From Adiantum capillus-veneris (taxonomy: Eukaryota > Streptophyta > Polypodiopsida > Polypodiales > Pteridaceae), in assembly GCA_014529385.2 (NCBI GenBank), contig CM043944.1, forward strand, positions 94,014,476 to 94,078,475: 64,000 nucleotides of DNA, given 5' to 3'. A program made the translations under genes and the position numbers. This document shows, piece after piece, positions 33,107 to 44,316 of the stretch. Every line of letters begins with the position of its first letter. The stretch's first letter is position 1. Under the pieces are notes generated by a model. The model saw nothing but the letters and a program-made list of their open reading frames with translations, did not search any database and was not told the DNA's origin.

Positions 33107-33122
33107 TTGGCAATGGCGCCAA
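33107..33122 (-). promoter_or_regulatory. Primer binding site, tRNA-Asp-like
   Basis: The reverse strand reads TTGGCGCCATTGCCAA directly after the LTR end. TGGCGCC(G/A)TTGCC is the primer site used by some plant Gypsy lineages with tRNA-Asp; here one base differs. Confidence 0.6.
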
Positions 33123-34072
33123 TGTTGGAACGGTATCCACCGTCTCAAACGCTAGCATAGCGAGAACTAGACCAACATAATGTCAGCCAAGGATGGAGCA
33201 ATGACCTGCAAGCGCATGGAAACAAGCAAGTGGTTGCCAATCACCTACTCGACCTTCTAAGAAAATTGCTACAAAGAAATCTACCCTAACCCACTATGTA
33301 CAGGACAGCTACCATATCTACGACACATCTACCTCTCAAAGCATAACCTAACGATATCCAATTGTTACAAAACTTGAGGGCTAGTCTCTATACACCTAGA
33401 GGACACTACCCTAAAGTCTCTACCCCAATATACTATCTACACACACACGTAATCACAATCCCGTATGATGTCTGACAATAAAATTTATGTCACCAATTTC
33501 AAACGTGATTATGCCTAAGGCGTAGCTTGTCTTGCCATGAATGCGTGGATATATAACAATAATGAAACAGACGCAAGGAAGTGGAGAAAACTCACCTTGA
33601 AGCTCGAGGAAGAGCTCTTCACGAGGAATCCAGAACTACGCGTGCTTGGCGTCAATGCATAGCTCCCATCATAGCTAACGCATTGATGGAGTCGCCTCAG
33701 CAATGTTGCTCCTGTATCATGCGTAGAGAGAGAAGGAAGACCCACTCACACACAGCACACCGTATGTAACATAGTTGAGCCCAAGATTGATTTAAAGAAA
33801 AGTATATCTCAGGGTTACAAGGGTTTGGCCTATATACCTCAACCCTAAGTTGGGTATTTTAGATAAGAGAGGTACTAATTACAACTATTGAGTGAATCTA
33901 ACTCTCCATCCACTTTCATCATTATAGGGGTTTTCCCAAGATTTACAACATTAAAAGAATTTCCCGTAATAAGTGAGCTATAATAGCCGGCTTTAGGCAA
34001 AAATGATATAATTAATTAATGCGCCTCTGTTGGCTGCTTGGATTTGGCGTGTGTTGGTCAACTACTTCAACA
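33123..34072 (-). repeat. Single LTR, about 950 bp, next to the tRNA-Asp-like primer site
   Basis: Starts TGTTGGAACGG and ends CTACTTCAACA, giving TGTTG/CAACA inverted ends. Its high-coordinate end lies five bases before gene relic G2 (34078), so this element interrupted that gene. The partner LTR and the whole coding part are not found. The exact right end is inferred from the TG...CA rule only. Confidence 0.55.
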
Positions 34073-34077
34073 CAAGG

Positions 34078-37000
34078 GATCCCTTGTGGCGTGCAATAAA
34101 TGATGAGTTTGAGGTTGAAATTTAGAACACTTCTTGGAGCGATCTATGCCGTAAAATGTTGCATACCTAGGATGGCAACCATAGGCTCGCTTTTTGGATG
34201 GGAGTTCTGAAAGAGAGTAAGCTAGCTTCATTGCTGATGGTCTCAATTTACACCGAGTATGTTAAGAAATATATTTAATAATTCATCTTTATGATGTTAG
34301 GTATTGCTTACAAGAAAAATGCAGATCTACACCCTCGAGTTCGAGTGAAATTAGTCAAAGTAGACTCCACAAAATGAGGCATACATGTTGAGCATAGTGA
34401 TGCGTATAAACAAGTAATATCTCTCTGGTGTATTTGAGTATGCAGTTGACTTGAAATAGTGTAAGATTGACTAATATTTAACATTGCATCAATTTCTTGT
34501 AGATTGAATGAAACAGCATACGTGTCCACATCGTACACAGAGGTGTTATGGATGGTGTGGGCAATGGGTCTTGATTCCAAGGAAACAATCATGGAGAAAC
34601 TACCATGTGTTGTATACAGCTAGATGCAGGCAAACATAGATAAAGGGAGGAAAAGAAGTCTTGGCACAATGTTCCTGTAGCTCTAATGTCTCAGCTACTG
34701 CATCTAGTATGTGTTTTGAGATTGTTCAATTATTGAGTGTCAAAAAGTTTTAGATCCATAGATTTGTCTGGTCATTGTCTTCATGTCTGCAGGAAAAATA
34801 TACGCTTTCCTTGAAAAAAATTGTGGCAGAGAAAAATAGCATGTTGCTGACCAAGTTTCAAACTCAATACAAAAAATCATTCTTTGAAGCAGACCCGTAG
34901 TCCAAAAAAATGACAAGATATGCATTGGTGATAGTTGACCCTACTTTAGGAGATGAATGGTGGAGGTGGGTTGGTCTTGGTTATCTTTCTGAGGCAGAAC
35001 AAATACAACTCCTATTGCACGTTACCACTGAATCCTTTGGACTCTTGTGTAGGACATTGCACGCAATTGAATGGACTAGTCAGCCAAAGTGGATAACAGA
35101 GGAAAAAACTCCTATTGCACGTTACCACTGAATCCTTTGGACTCTTGTGTAGGACATTGCACGCAATTGAATGGACTAGTCAGCCAAAGTGGATAACAGA
35201 TTATATGGGTTGGCGTGTGCAACTCTTCCATCAGACAAAAAAAACCCTTCATCTTGCATGCGATGGCATCCAGTGATCCGAAAGATGTGAAAAGTCTAGG
35301 CATTCCTCAGACTGGTGAGTACATTTGATTGCCTTGTTGGTGGACTATCGAGTCATGTAGATAGATTTAGTCATTTTGACATATCCATTATTTTCATCGT
35401 CACAAGAGAGTCTTTTGTTTTTTGAGAGTGGTTGAGGATCAAAGTATTTCGATATTCCATTGTTAGAGAGGCAGAGAATGCATACAGATGTACCCGCGGT
35501 ATACATTTGCAATCGATGCGTGGTTTGGACCTGGAGTCATTCATTGAAGAGGCTAAGTTGATACATAAGAGCAAGTCCTTCACTTATGAGCTGGGTGTGA
35601 TGAAAAAGGGAACACAATCTGAGGTGAGCAAGTCATTGGCAGATGCAAGAAAAAGATGTCTTTGCATGTATGCAAAGTAAACAATTATCTTACATGCCGT
35701 GAACTATAATATGATGCTAACTATGTTCTTGCTCTCATTAGGTGGTTGCGGGTTCGTAAGTTTAACATAAAAGGGGTCAAGAGTTTGCAAACAATGCTCG
35801 AAATAAAAAAATTGGAGCATATTTTTAACCCAATGCAAATAGATCATGACTTTAGAAGCAGATTCTACCAGGATTTTCCATGGTTCTTGGAGTATGGTGA
35901 AGGATACTTCCCTCCGAACGAGGAGAAGGCACATAACGATGCTATGAAAGGTAGAGAGGAAATAGCACGTGGAGGCACACAAATATCTGTGATAGCAGAG
36001 TCAAGTGTCCAAAGACCTCAAATGGAGGGGTATGATACAACATCTGATGTCTTCATAATTGTATAGTACCTGTCCACATTGTTAGATGTAGTTTTGAATT
36101 AGATATTCTATAATTCTTTGCAGATAGAGAAATCCGGAGAGGCTTCAGGTTCGTAGGAGGCAACTCGTGCAAGAGAGAACCGTAAAGTATGCTTACTAAC
36201 ATCTAAATGGTGAACATATTTTCATACGCTTTGAAAATTGTGCTACTCTTGGTGATCAGGTAAGAGAAGTGGAATGTCAGCAAAGGAGGTGGCGGAATTT
36301 GCAACAAGTTTAGAAACAAAGATATTGCATGCCTCAGACCTACCAATGGTTACATACCCATTGACTGGTAAGTGGCAATCTTGATTGAGAGTTGCAATGC
36401 GTTTTGAGATCTATCTTTTGCTGATTGAGGTATCTACAGGAAGCGATGGTGACCATATTCAGATTGTTCATTTTGGATCGGATAAGATACAGGATGACTT
36501 GAAGATGGCCTTGCTAAGCTCTGTGAGGCCACACATTGTGGAAAAATCCCTTCGTTCGTTTATGAGATGGATCAATCGTGGATTCTGCAGTGAACACTTC
36601 CATTATTTTTTTGCCTTGCGGTACATCTGTGTATGGTCTGTTAAATACTGAAATGCCTGAATGGAACAACATGGAGGTATGCAAGTTTGGACAGCTTGCT
36701 CGTCTAGCACTATCTAAATCAGATGACAAAGGTGTTGTTCATAGTTGTATGCCTATCAGATAATTATGGAATGGTGCATGATATTGCCGCTGCAATTGGA
36801 TGGTGTGAAGACCATGTAAATGTGACTGTCTACAAGAAACCAATATGCAAGAAAGATAATAGGATGGTGCACAAAGTATTGGTGTCCGCAATGAGAAAAG
36901 AGCACACCTGAACTTCAGAGGCAATTGACATTCCATCAGATGATGCCTGGTTCAATGGGCTAGAGGAGAGTGATTGGACAAAGGAGGTTGATGAGACACC

Positions 37001-37407
37001 TATGCGAGGTACACTTTGGTACCCCTATATCAAAGTAAAGTTTCTCTATTGTCTTTGAGTATTGTTTGTCTTCCAAGAGGTATGGAACATGGACATTGGT
37101 TTCTTTGGCAACTGCTTGCCCACTATACAAATGAGAACAACGTTGTCGTGCAGTACGAAGGTGACTATGGAGCAATGGTTTTGTTGGGGAGCCATATGGG
37201 TAGAATGAGAGCAACAAGGAGTTCTCCAACAAAGTGCACTCAGTTCTTGAAATTCAAGCACAACGGCTAAGAGAGATTCAAGAGCGAGATAGAAAGCTTG
37301 CTAAGGAGGTGGATCGTGCATTACAGGAAGCATCATTGACTGAGACACATCCAAAAATTAGATCCTCCCAGAACTCAATTGGAATAGCGATGTCAAATTT
37401 CTACTAG
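34078..37407 (+). pseudogene. Second GNHR gene relic G2, with methylase-like C-terminus
   Basis: 34078-34260 reads PLWRAINDEFEVEI, a stop, then SDLCRKMLHT, a stop, then DGNHRLAFWMGVLKE. This aligns with exon 2 of G1. Next come RVRVKLVKVDSTK, an intron, and AYVSTSYTEVLWMV. Further exons: 34910-35003, 35432-35680, 35746-36066, 36430-36640 and 36735-37010 (SDNYGMVHDIAAAIGW). The last exon has LLAHYTNENNVVVQYEGDYG then LLGSHMGR, resembling the C-terminal motif of site-specific DNA methylases (VL-D-x-F-x-G-x-G ... GR), and ends with a charged helix (LREIQERDRKLAKEVDRALQ) and TAG at 37405. Stops, frameshifts and a 94-bp duplication show it is dead. The methylase reading is inference. Confidence 0.5.
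35007..35200. repeat. 94-bp direct duplication with a 6-bp spacer, inside G2
   Basis: 35007-35100 and 35107-35200 appear identical, separated by GGAAAA. The period of 100 bp shifts the reading frame. Confidence 0.85.
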
Positions 37408-38349
37408 CATAGTGTATTGATAATCTTTGTAGTCGCTATGAAAGATTGCTTCTTATAGTCTTTCGTAAATAAATTTTCGTGTTGTAGCACTTTTTAGTGG
37501 ACTCACAATCACTGTATTTCTACTTTGTTTGTAGTTGTGCTTACAATCACAAATTTGCAGCTCTGCAATCAAGATTCATCCTTTCTCGTCTAGTCTCTCT
37601 CTAACTATCTCTCCCTTTGTCCATCATCGTCTCAAGTCATTGTCGAGAATTGATATTTGAGAAATTATTAAAAAAGCATTTGCGGATGAAGTATGAAAGG
37701 TCTTCCTGACAATCACACCTGTTGTAACATGCCGATTGATGTGTGATTGTCTCTCTCAAATTTTGAAGTACATCACTCTCTATCTATCTCTCTCCCCTCC
37801 CCCCACGCATCGTGTGTTGCATCATATAAGTTCTGTCTAGCACCCTGAACCTCATATTTTAGTTCAATTGTATTTTAAGTTGGACTAATGCAATTGTCTT
37901 CACATTTACTATATCTTGTATGCAAGCACATGGTTCAAAATGCAAATATAACCTCCAACCAACCAATCGCCACTCCATCTCCTTGTCTATTGATATGGCG
38001 GCATGACGTTAGGTAACGGACATCAACATGTTAGGTAATGGACATCAACATAAGGCATAGCTCATCGTTTGGCGGAGGAAGCTTTTTGCATAAGATTGGA
38101 GAAACTAGCACAAAGCTCATAGAGAGAGCTTTTTCAATAAATTTGCTAGCCCATCCATTTTATGAGCAAAGCTGACTTAAAAAGCTCCCTCCTCGCCTCT
38201 ACTCTTCAAAGTGGAAACCTATCTTTTAAGCTAGAAGCAGACTTTGCAAACCATATTCACATCTAAAACCAAATACTTACTACACTGGCCCATGAAAACA
38301 AAGTATGAACCTCAAAAAGGGTCTTGACATAAAATTAATTATCCGGGAC
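37408..38349. other. No gene; small TIR-like fragment at about 38067-38215
   Basis: Terminal untranslated region of G2, then AT-rich sequence. At 38067-38215 a GGCGGAGGAAGCTTTTTG end faces AAAAAGCTCCCTCCTCGCC, a short inverted pair whose core (GGAGG[GA]AGCTTTTT) matches the TIRs of the kinase-carrying element at 42716-45937; it may be a miniature relative. Confidence 0.35.
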
Positions 38350-39234
38350 AATAAGTGCGCTTATTATCTATAGTTGCATTTGTGCATCATAACTGGCTGT
38401 TGGCAATGCACATGGGTTAAAGGCAATGAAAATAGCTAGGATTTGAAGTTTGGGTGAATTTGGATTCCTGAATGCCAACTTGGGACCACTTTTCGATTAG
38501 AAGGCTCTTAAAATGGCCAAGTGTTGGTGCACAACTTTTTTGGTATCCAAATTGAACCATATTTGGTATGTAGGCTTGTAACAACATGATATAACTGTCT
38601 ATAACAAAAAATTTGCATTTTAGGGTCATTTGGCCATTGGAGATAGTAAGTGCGCTTATTATTTGTAGTCCCAACTTTCAACTTTTTTTGTACTTTTTGA
38701 GCTTGGGCAACCTATAGGAAGTGTTTCCAAGCTCTGATTATGATCTTGCATATTTTGGAGTAAAAAGCGGTTTTCGAAGACCAATTCTTGGGATTTGGAA
38801 GCCTTAGTGCATTTTTTGGTGTTGTGAACAAGCAATGAGTGATTTCTGGCTTGTGAAGGGGTTTAGGGTCTTGATGAATCATAAGGATAGTGTGTCTGAA
38901 GAGAAAAAGTGAAAATGGGTCTATTTGGGGTCAGGACATAATAAGCGCCCTTATTATATAGGATAGCAAGTTTTTTGGTTTTTTCGTCTTGCAATGTCAT
39001 ACACTTGTCCTATAAGCCTAATGAGTAACTTTTAGCCATAATTGGAATTTGTTTTGGTCTCTTGGAGCCTGTTCAGTCCTTGGTCCTTTGACTTTGGCAA
39101 TTTTGCTCCTGACATGTGAATTGGGTCATTTCTTCCAAAAATTTGAATGTCATGATGTCCCATATGCCTTGAGGATTGTCCATGTCAAGTTTGGTCTAGT
39201 TTGGAGCTGTTTTGAGGCCTTAGCTAAAAAATGA
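38350..39234. repeat. Three palindrome-phased repeats with 295-bp period
   Basis: Cores AATAAGTGCGCTTATT (38350), AGTAAGTGCGCTTATT (38645) and AATAAGCGCCCTTATT (38940) lie exactly 295 bp apart. A fourth expected near 39235 is not recognisable. Intervening sequence is noncoding with only loose similarity between units. Confidence 0.75.
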
Positions 39235-41225
39235 CGCTTTGTGAAAATCCAAGCTAGTTACTTGTATCTAGGGCCTCAGCTGAGATTTCTTTTTGGTTCC
39301 ACCTAGGTCATATGACCCATTGGAAATGTTCTACCAGTGGTCGTTATGCCCCCCTTTAGGTTTGGTATGATTTGGTCCACATATATGGAAGTTACGGCCA
39401 ATTTTCTTTTTGATCTTTCTCGGGAAGGTTCTGCTAGCCTAAGGTTTTTTTGAGCTACCCCAACCCCGAAAAAAAATACAAATAGACTCGTTAGTAAGTT
39501 AGGAACATACCCCTCATGTCTCGTACGGGACTTTATAGCGTAGAAGTTGATAGGAGTGTGCGAATGCGCACATACAACTACCTCCGAAAGCTCTCTCCAG
39601 GGAGGTCAAAGTAGAAATGAAACTAGTTTTGGCCTACCTAGGCTATACATCCCTGGGCTTCCCGACTCATTTTCTCTCAGAATCCCCAGTTAGTTCTACT
39701 ACAGTAAGTAGCACACTTTCCTTTTAAAAAAAGTTCATTTGGATTCTGATTGCTCCTTCAAGAAATTCACCAAATCTGGCATTACCAGCCCAATTTAGGC
39801 TTTCTGTCACCGACGTCAAAATCAAACAAGTTTTGACATGCTCGTATGTCTTCTCTTTTTTATCACCAAGGTATCTTTTGTTTTTCCATATGTGCATGTT
39901 TACTATTTATTTTCTATTTTAGAACCCTTTGTAAAAATAGAAAACCGTGCTTGGTAGGTGTGACTCGTGTGGACCTCTTCTTGTCCTAGGATCACTTGTT
40001 CTTCTTCGTTTAATGGTGATTTTCGCATCTCTACCCCAATTTCCATCATTGAGGTGACTACCTTGGGGTCATGCTACCAAATGCTCTCTTGTTTGGCCCC
40101 AAGTTATGTTCTATTTCAGGTATTGTATCCATACCAACTTCTCGAATTGAGTATCCCACGTATTTTGTTTGTTAGATCTCTTTCAAATTCATCATAATAA
40201 AGTTATTGTTATAACAATCCCTGAAGAGATGGACTGGAAGGTCTGCTAAGTCTTTCTCCCTTATCTTGAAAATATACATGATTTTCAAGGGTGCCAACTG
40301 CCTTGGTTTAGCATGAGCAGTCTGTAAGATTATTTTCCTCCCAATAGCCTTAGGTTGTCGGTAGGTATGTGCTTCATAGGTTTGGTGTCTATCAAGTCAT
40401 ATCCTTCTAACTCTAACACTAGCGGACCCTATTTCACAACCATGTTTGGAATCAGAGTGTCAACCTCCAATCCCCATCGGTCGAGAGTGTCAGGATTTTT
40501 CGTTTTGAGGTATTGGACCCCATTTCGGCCCATGTAGAAGGTATCTTTCTTTCTAGCCCTAAACTCCTCTTCAAACTCAGTATAGTCATCTACCCTTACT
40601 ACATACTCCTCACTAGTATCCATATAAATTTCGCCCCCCTGCTTGTTAGTCTTATATAAGGTCAGATTGCACTTGAACCTGAGAGAGATTCCAATCCCCA
40701 ATTTCTTAGAACTTGAGTCGGAGTAAGTGTCTGACATTTCTTCCATTATAGTCTCTAAAGGCCTCCCTTGGTTTATACTTCCTTCTGTAGATACTTTACT
40801 CTCAATCTCTTGGTTTTATCCTTGATTCACACCAAAACGGCTTGACCTTAGGTACATAAAGTCTTGAACTCCTTAATGAAAATAAATGCCTAGATTCTCT
40901 TACCAATACCAACCCATTTCAAATGTAGTCAATTCAACCTGGTAATTTTCCAAAGCTATTTTTGATATCCCTGTGAAATTAAAAGTATATGAGATAATCA
41001 GATGATCACATTGATACACAAGAAATCATGATGCAATTTTTTTTTGCTTCAACCCTTTCAAAACAGCAACAATGTCAATCTGCAGCCTTCAACTGTAGAA
41101 ATATCAACTTCAAGTGGCAAACAATGTCCAAATGACTTCAAACTTGCCATGCTAGTTGGTCAAGGTGTCTACCAACTAGGTGGGCCAAAAAATGTATATT
41201 TTGACCTTTCTTGCTAGTTGGAAAT
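39235..41225. other. No recognised gene; one coding-like reverse frame at 40429-40746
   Basis: The 105-codon reverse frame is acidic then basic (DDYTEFEEEFRARKKDTFYMG) and coding-like. Translation continues in the same general direction with stops to about 39990. I do not recognise it. The remainder is AT-rich. Confidence 0.35.
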
Positions 41226-41802
41226 AATAAGCATCTACTAGGCCCGCAAATGATGATTTTTCACTTTTTGTCCACACTAGTCAAGTATGTCCTCAACAAG
41301 CCCTGAATGAGGTTATTTCAAATTTTTACCCACTTGGCCTCAATCCCCAATAGCTGGTAGTTTCAAATGCGATTTTGGTGGTCATGCAAGTCAAATATTG
41401 TCCAAAACACTTAAAACTTCACTCAAGGACTATCTAGACCCAATCCCTTTTGAAAAAACTTGCACATATCAATTTTTAAGGATAGGAGATAATAAGAGTG
41501 CTTATTATCTCCATGGTCAAATTGAGGTGATTTTGTAATTTTTTGGGCTTGTACCGGTTGTTTGCACTCTAAGTAAGACACAAAATAAGTTCCATGAAGT
41601 TTGGTTTAGTTTTAAGGTTTCTAAGACAAAGTTTGTATGTAGTTTGGTTTCAAAGATTAATGAGCCTATCTGACAACTTACAAGTCCAAATTCTACCAAA
41701 CTTGAATCAAAGCCTCTTTACACTATGTTGACACCTATGGAGTTGAAAAAAGGTCAAAATTTTTCTTTCTTTGTCCCCTAGATATTAAGCACGCTTAATA
41801 TC
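41226..41802. repeat. Palindrome-phased repeats, second block
   Basis: Cores AATAAGAGTGCTTATT at 41491 and ATTAAGCACGCTTAAT at 41784 (spacing 293 bp), each within a longer near-perfect palindrome of 22-28 bp, plus a decayed copy near 41226 (spacing 265). Same design as 38350-39000. Gypsy-C reverse transcriptase begins about 190 bp further on. Confidence 0.7.
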
Positions 41803-41994
41803 TTAGTGATGATTTTTTACACTTTATCCAAAGTTTTCATCTCCTAAAGTTGCAACAAGGTGTTTAAAGACCTGTTAAGAGGTTTGGTCAAGTTCTATTT
41901 AGTTTTGAGTGTTTTCACTCCCAATTGTCTGTTTGTTCTAAGAATGGACTATTTTGGCCCAAATTGGTATTCAAATGAAGCTATGATATATAGC

Positions 41995-42706
41995 TAATAG
42001 AACTGGGAGAAGAGTCTAAACATGCTTACATTGCTCCAGATCTACCACCGAACAAAGAAGAGGCTTTTATTCAAACGCTTAAGGAGTATAAGGATGTGCT
42101 TGCTTGGTCTTATAAGGACTTGAAGGGGGTTGATCATGCCATCTATTAGCATACAATCCCCTTGTAGCCTAATGCTAAGCCAAGCAGAAAACACCCTTTT
42201 ACTTACAATGAGATATTTGCAAAGAAAATTAAAGAGGAAGTCAATAAGCTAAAGGAATCTAAATTCATTTACGAAATTGAGAACACGGAGTGGGTATCCC
42301 CAATTGTAGTGGTACCTAAGAGAATGGCAAGTTAAGAGTGTGTGTCAATCTCAAAAAGGTGAATGCAACTATTACCCATGAAAATGATCATCTTTCTATT
42401 CTTGATCGTGTCTTGGAAAGAGTAGCAAAGAAGCATGCATATAGATTTTTGGATGGATTTTCATGTTATAATAAGTTGGAAATTAAACCAAAAGATCAAC
42501 ACAAAACAACCTTCGTGGTTAAATGGGGCATTTTGGCTTATCGAGTTATGCCTTTTGGGCTAACAAATGCATCGGACACCTTCCAAAGACTCATGGCTTA
42601 TGCTTTCAGCGAGTACTTGCGTATATTTTTTGAAATATATATGGATGACTTACGTGTGCACTCAATGTTACACGAAGACCATATAGAGCATCTAAAAAAA
42701 GTGTTT
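41995..42706 (+). pseudogene. Gypsy-C reverse transcriptase, N-terminal two thirds
   Basis: Forward reading from 41995 gives EAFIQTLKEYKDVLAWSYKD, a stop near 42147, NKLKESKFIYEI and EWVSPIVVVPK, then after a frameshift near 42330 the 42338 frame with CVNLKKVNA, DGFSCYNKLEI (motif A, with Asn in place of the metal-binding Asp), VMPFGLTNASDTFQ (motif B) and EIYMDDLRVHS (motif C, Y-M-D-D). It stops mid-domain at LKKVF and resumes at 45947 after the TIR element. Stops and the active-site change make it dead. No gag or first protease precedes it; the palindrome repeats do. Confidence 0.8.
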
Positions 42707-42715
42707 GGAGAAAAT
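42707..42715. repeat. 9-bp target-site duplication, left copy
   Basis: GGAGAAAAT here and AAAAAAAAT at 45938-45946 bracket the TIR element (6 of 9 matching). Removing the insert and one copy lets the Gypsy-C frame continue sensibly. Nine bases is the Mutator-superfamily size. Confidence 0.6.
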
Positions 42716-42838
42716 GGGGATGGGAATGGAGAGAGCTTTTGGAGGGAGCTTTTTCTAGATTTTTTCTCAACTCGGCAATTCAAAAAATAAGCTCGCTTCA
42801 CTCCAAAATGAAATTTTGGAGAGAGGATTTTTTCTTAA
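42716..42838 (+). repeat. Left TIR of the Pack-MULE-like element
   Basis: Begins GGGGATGGGAATGGAGAGAG and has a duplicated GGAG[AG]GAGCTTTT motif. It aligns with the reverse complement of 45813-45937 through GGATTTTTTCTTAAT, with small gaps. Confidence 0.75.
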
Positions 42839-42891
42839 TCGCTCTCTCTCTTTCTCTCTTCCCTCCACTGTATGTGTGTGTGTGTGTGTGT

Positions 42892-43357
42892 GGAAAAATT
42901 ATCAAAATACCCTCTAATTTTTGGAAATTCCCAAAATACCCCTCAAATTTTTTTATAAAAAATCAAAATTTCCAAATGGCCTTCAAATTTTCCAAATTTT
43001 CCAAAATACCCCTCGTTGTGAGAGTAAATTTCTCCAAAAATAAAAAATTTTGCAGCTTTTTATAAGAAGATTGATTGTCTAGCATACAAGATGCCCAAAC
43101 TAGAATTCGAGTTGGTTATGTAGGCTTTGTTTGCTTCATTATTTTTAGACATAATTGCCTTTTTCTACAAGGTAGTTTGTGACAAATTAGATGCCAAGCA
43201 CTCAAAAATGGATCTCAACTGTCAGAAAGGAATAAAGCTTAGAAAACATCGAACAATCCAACTAAAATAGATACAAGGGTATTATGGAAATTTTTGAAAT
43301 TTGAGGGGTATTTTGGGAATTTCCACAAATTAGAGGGGTATTTTGGTAAATTTTCCC
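42892..43357. repeat. Nested 466-bp inverted-repeat (MITE-like) element
   Basis: The left arm (42892-42975) and reverse complement of the right arm (about 43275-43357) share GGAAATTCCCAAAATACCCC and neighbouring text over about 75 bp. A (GT)n tract abuts the left end and an (AT)n plus (CT)n(CA)n tract abuts the right end. The arms also show an internal AAAATACCCCTC repeat. The middle encodes nothing recognisable. Confidence 0.65.
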
Positions 43358-44130
<773 letters not shown>

Positions 44131-44316
44131 GTCACATCTTCTTGGTGAGGGGGGGTTTAGGTGTGTGTATAGGGCGAACCTTAAGCAAATAAATCGCAAT
44201 GGGATGCACATCATCAAAAATTTTATAGGTCACATCTTCTTTGTGAAGGGGGGTTTGGGTGCGTGTATAGGGTGAACATTAAGCAGACAAATCGCAATGG
44301 GATGCACATCATCGAA
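44131..44316. repeat. 98-bp tandem duplication over the kinase glycine loop
   Basis: 44131-44228 and 44229-about 44316 both start GTCACATCTTCTT and run through the glycine loop to GGGATGCACATCATC, with several differences. The duplication is not a multiple of three. Confidence 0.75.

Noticed and set aside
38067-38215. Complete miniature Mutator-like element
   Set aside because: Inverted ends share only about 15 bp and no target duplication was seen; kept only as a note.
31930-41802. CRISPR-like array
   Set aside because: Repeat units are about 290 bp, eukaryotic context, palindromic cores with no fixed-length spacers.
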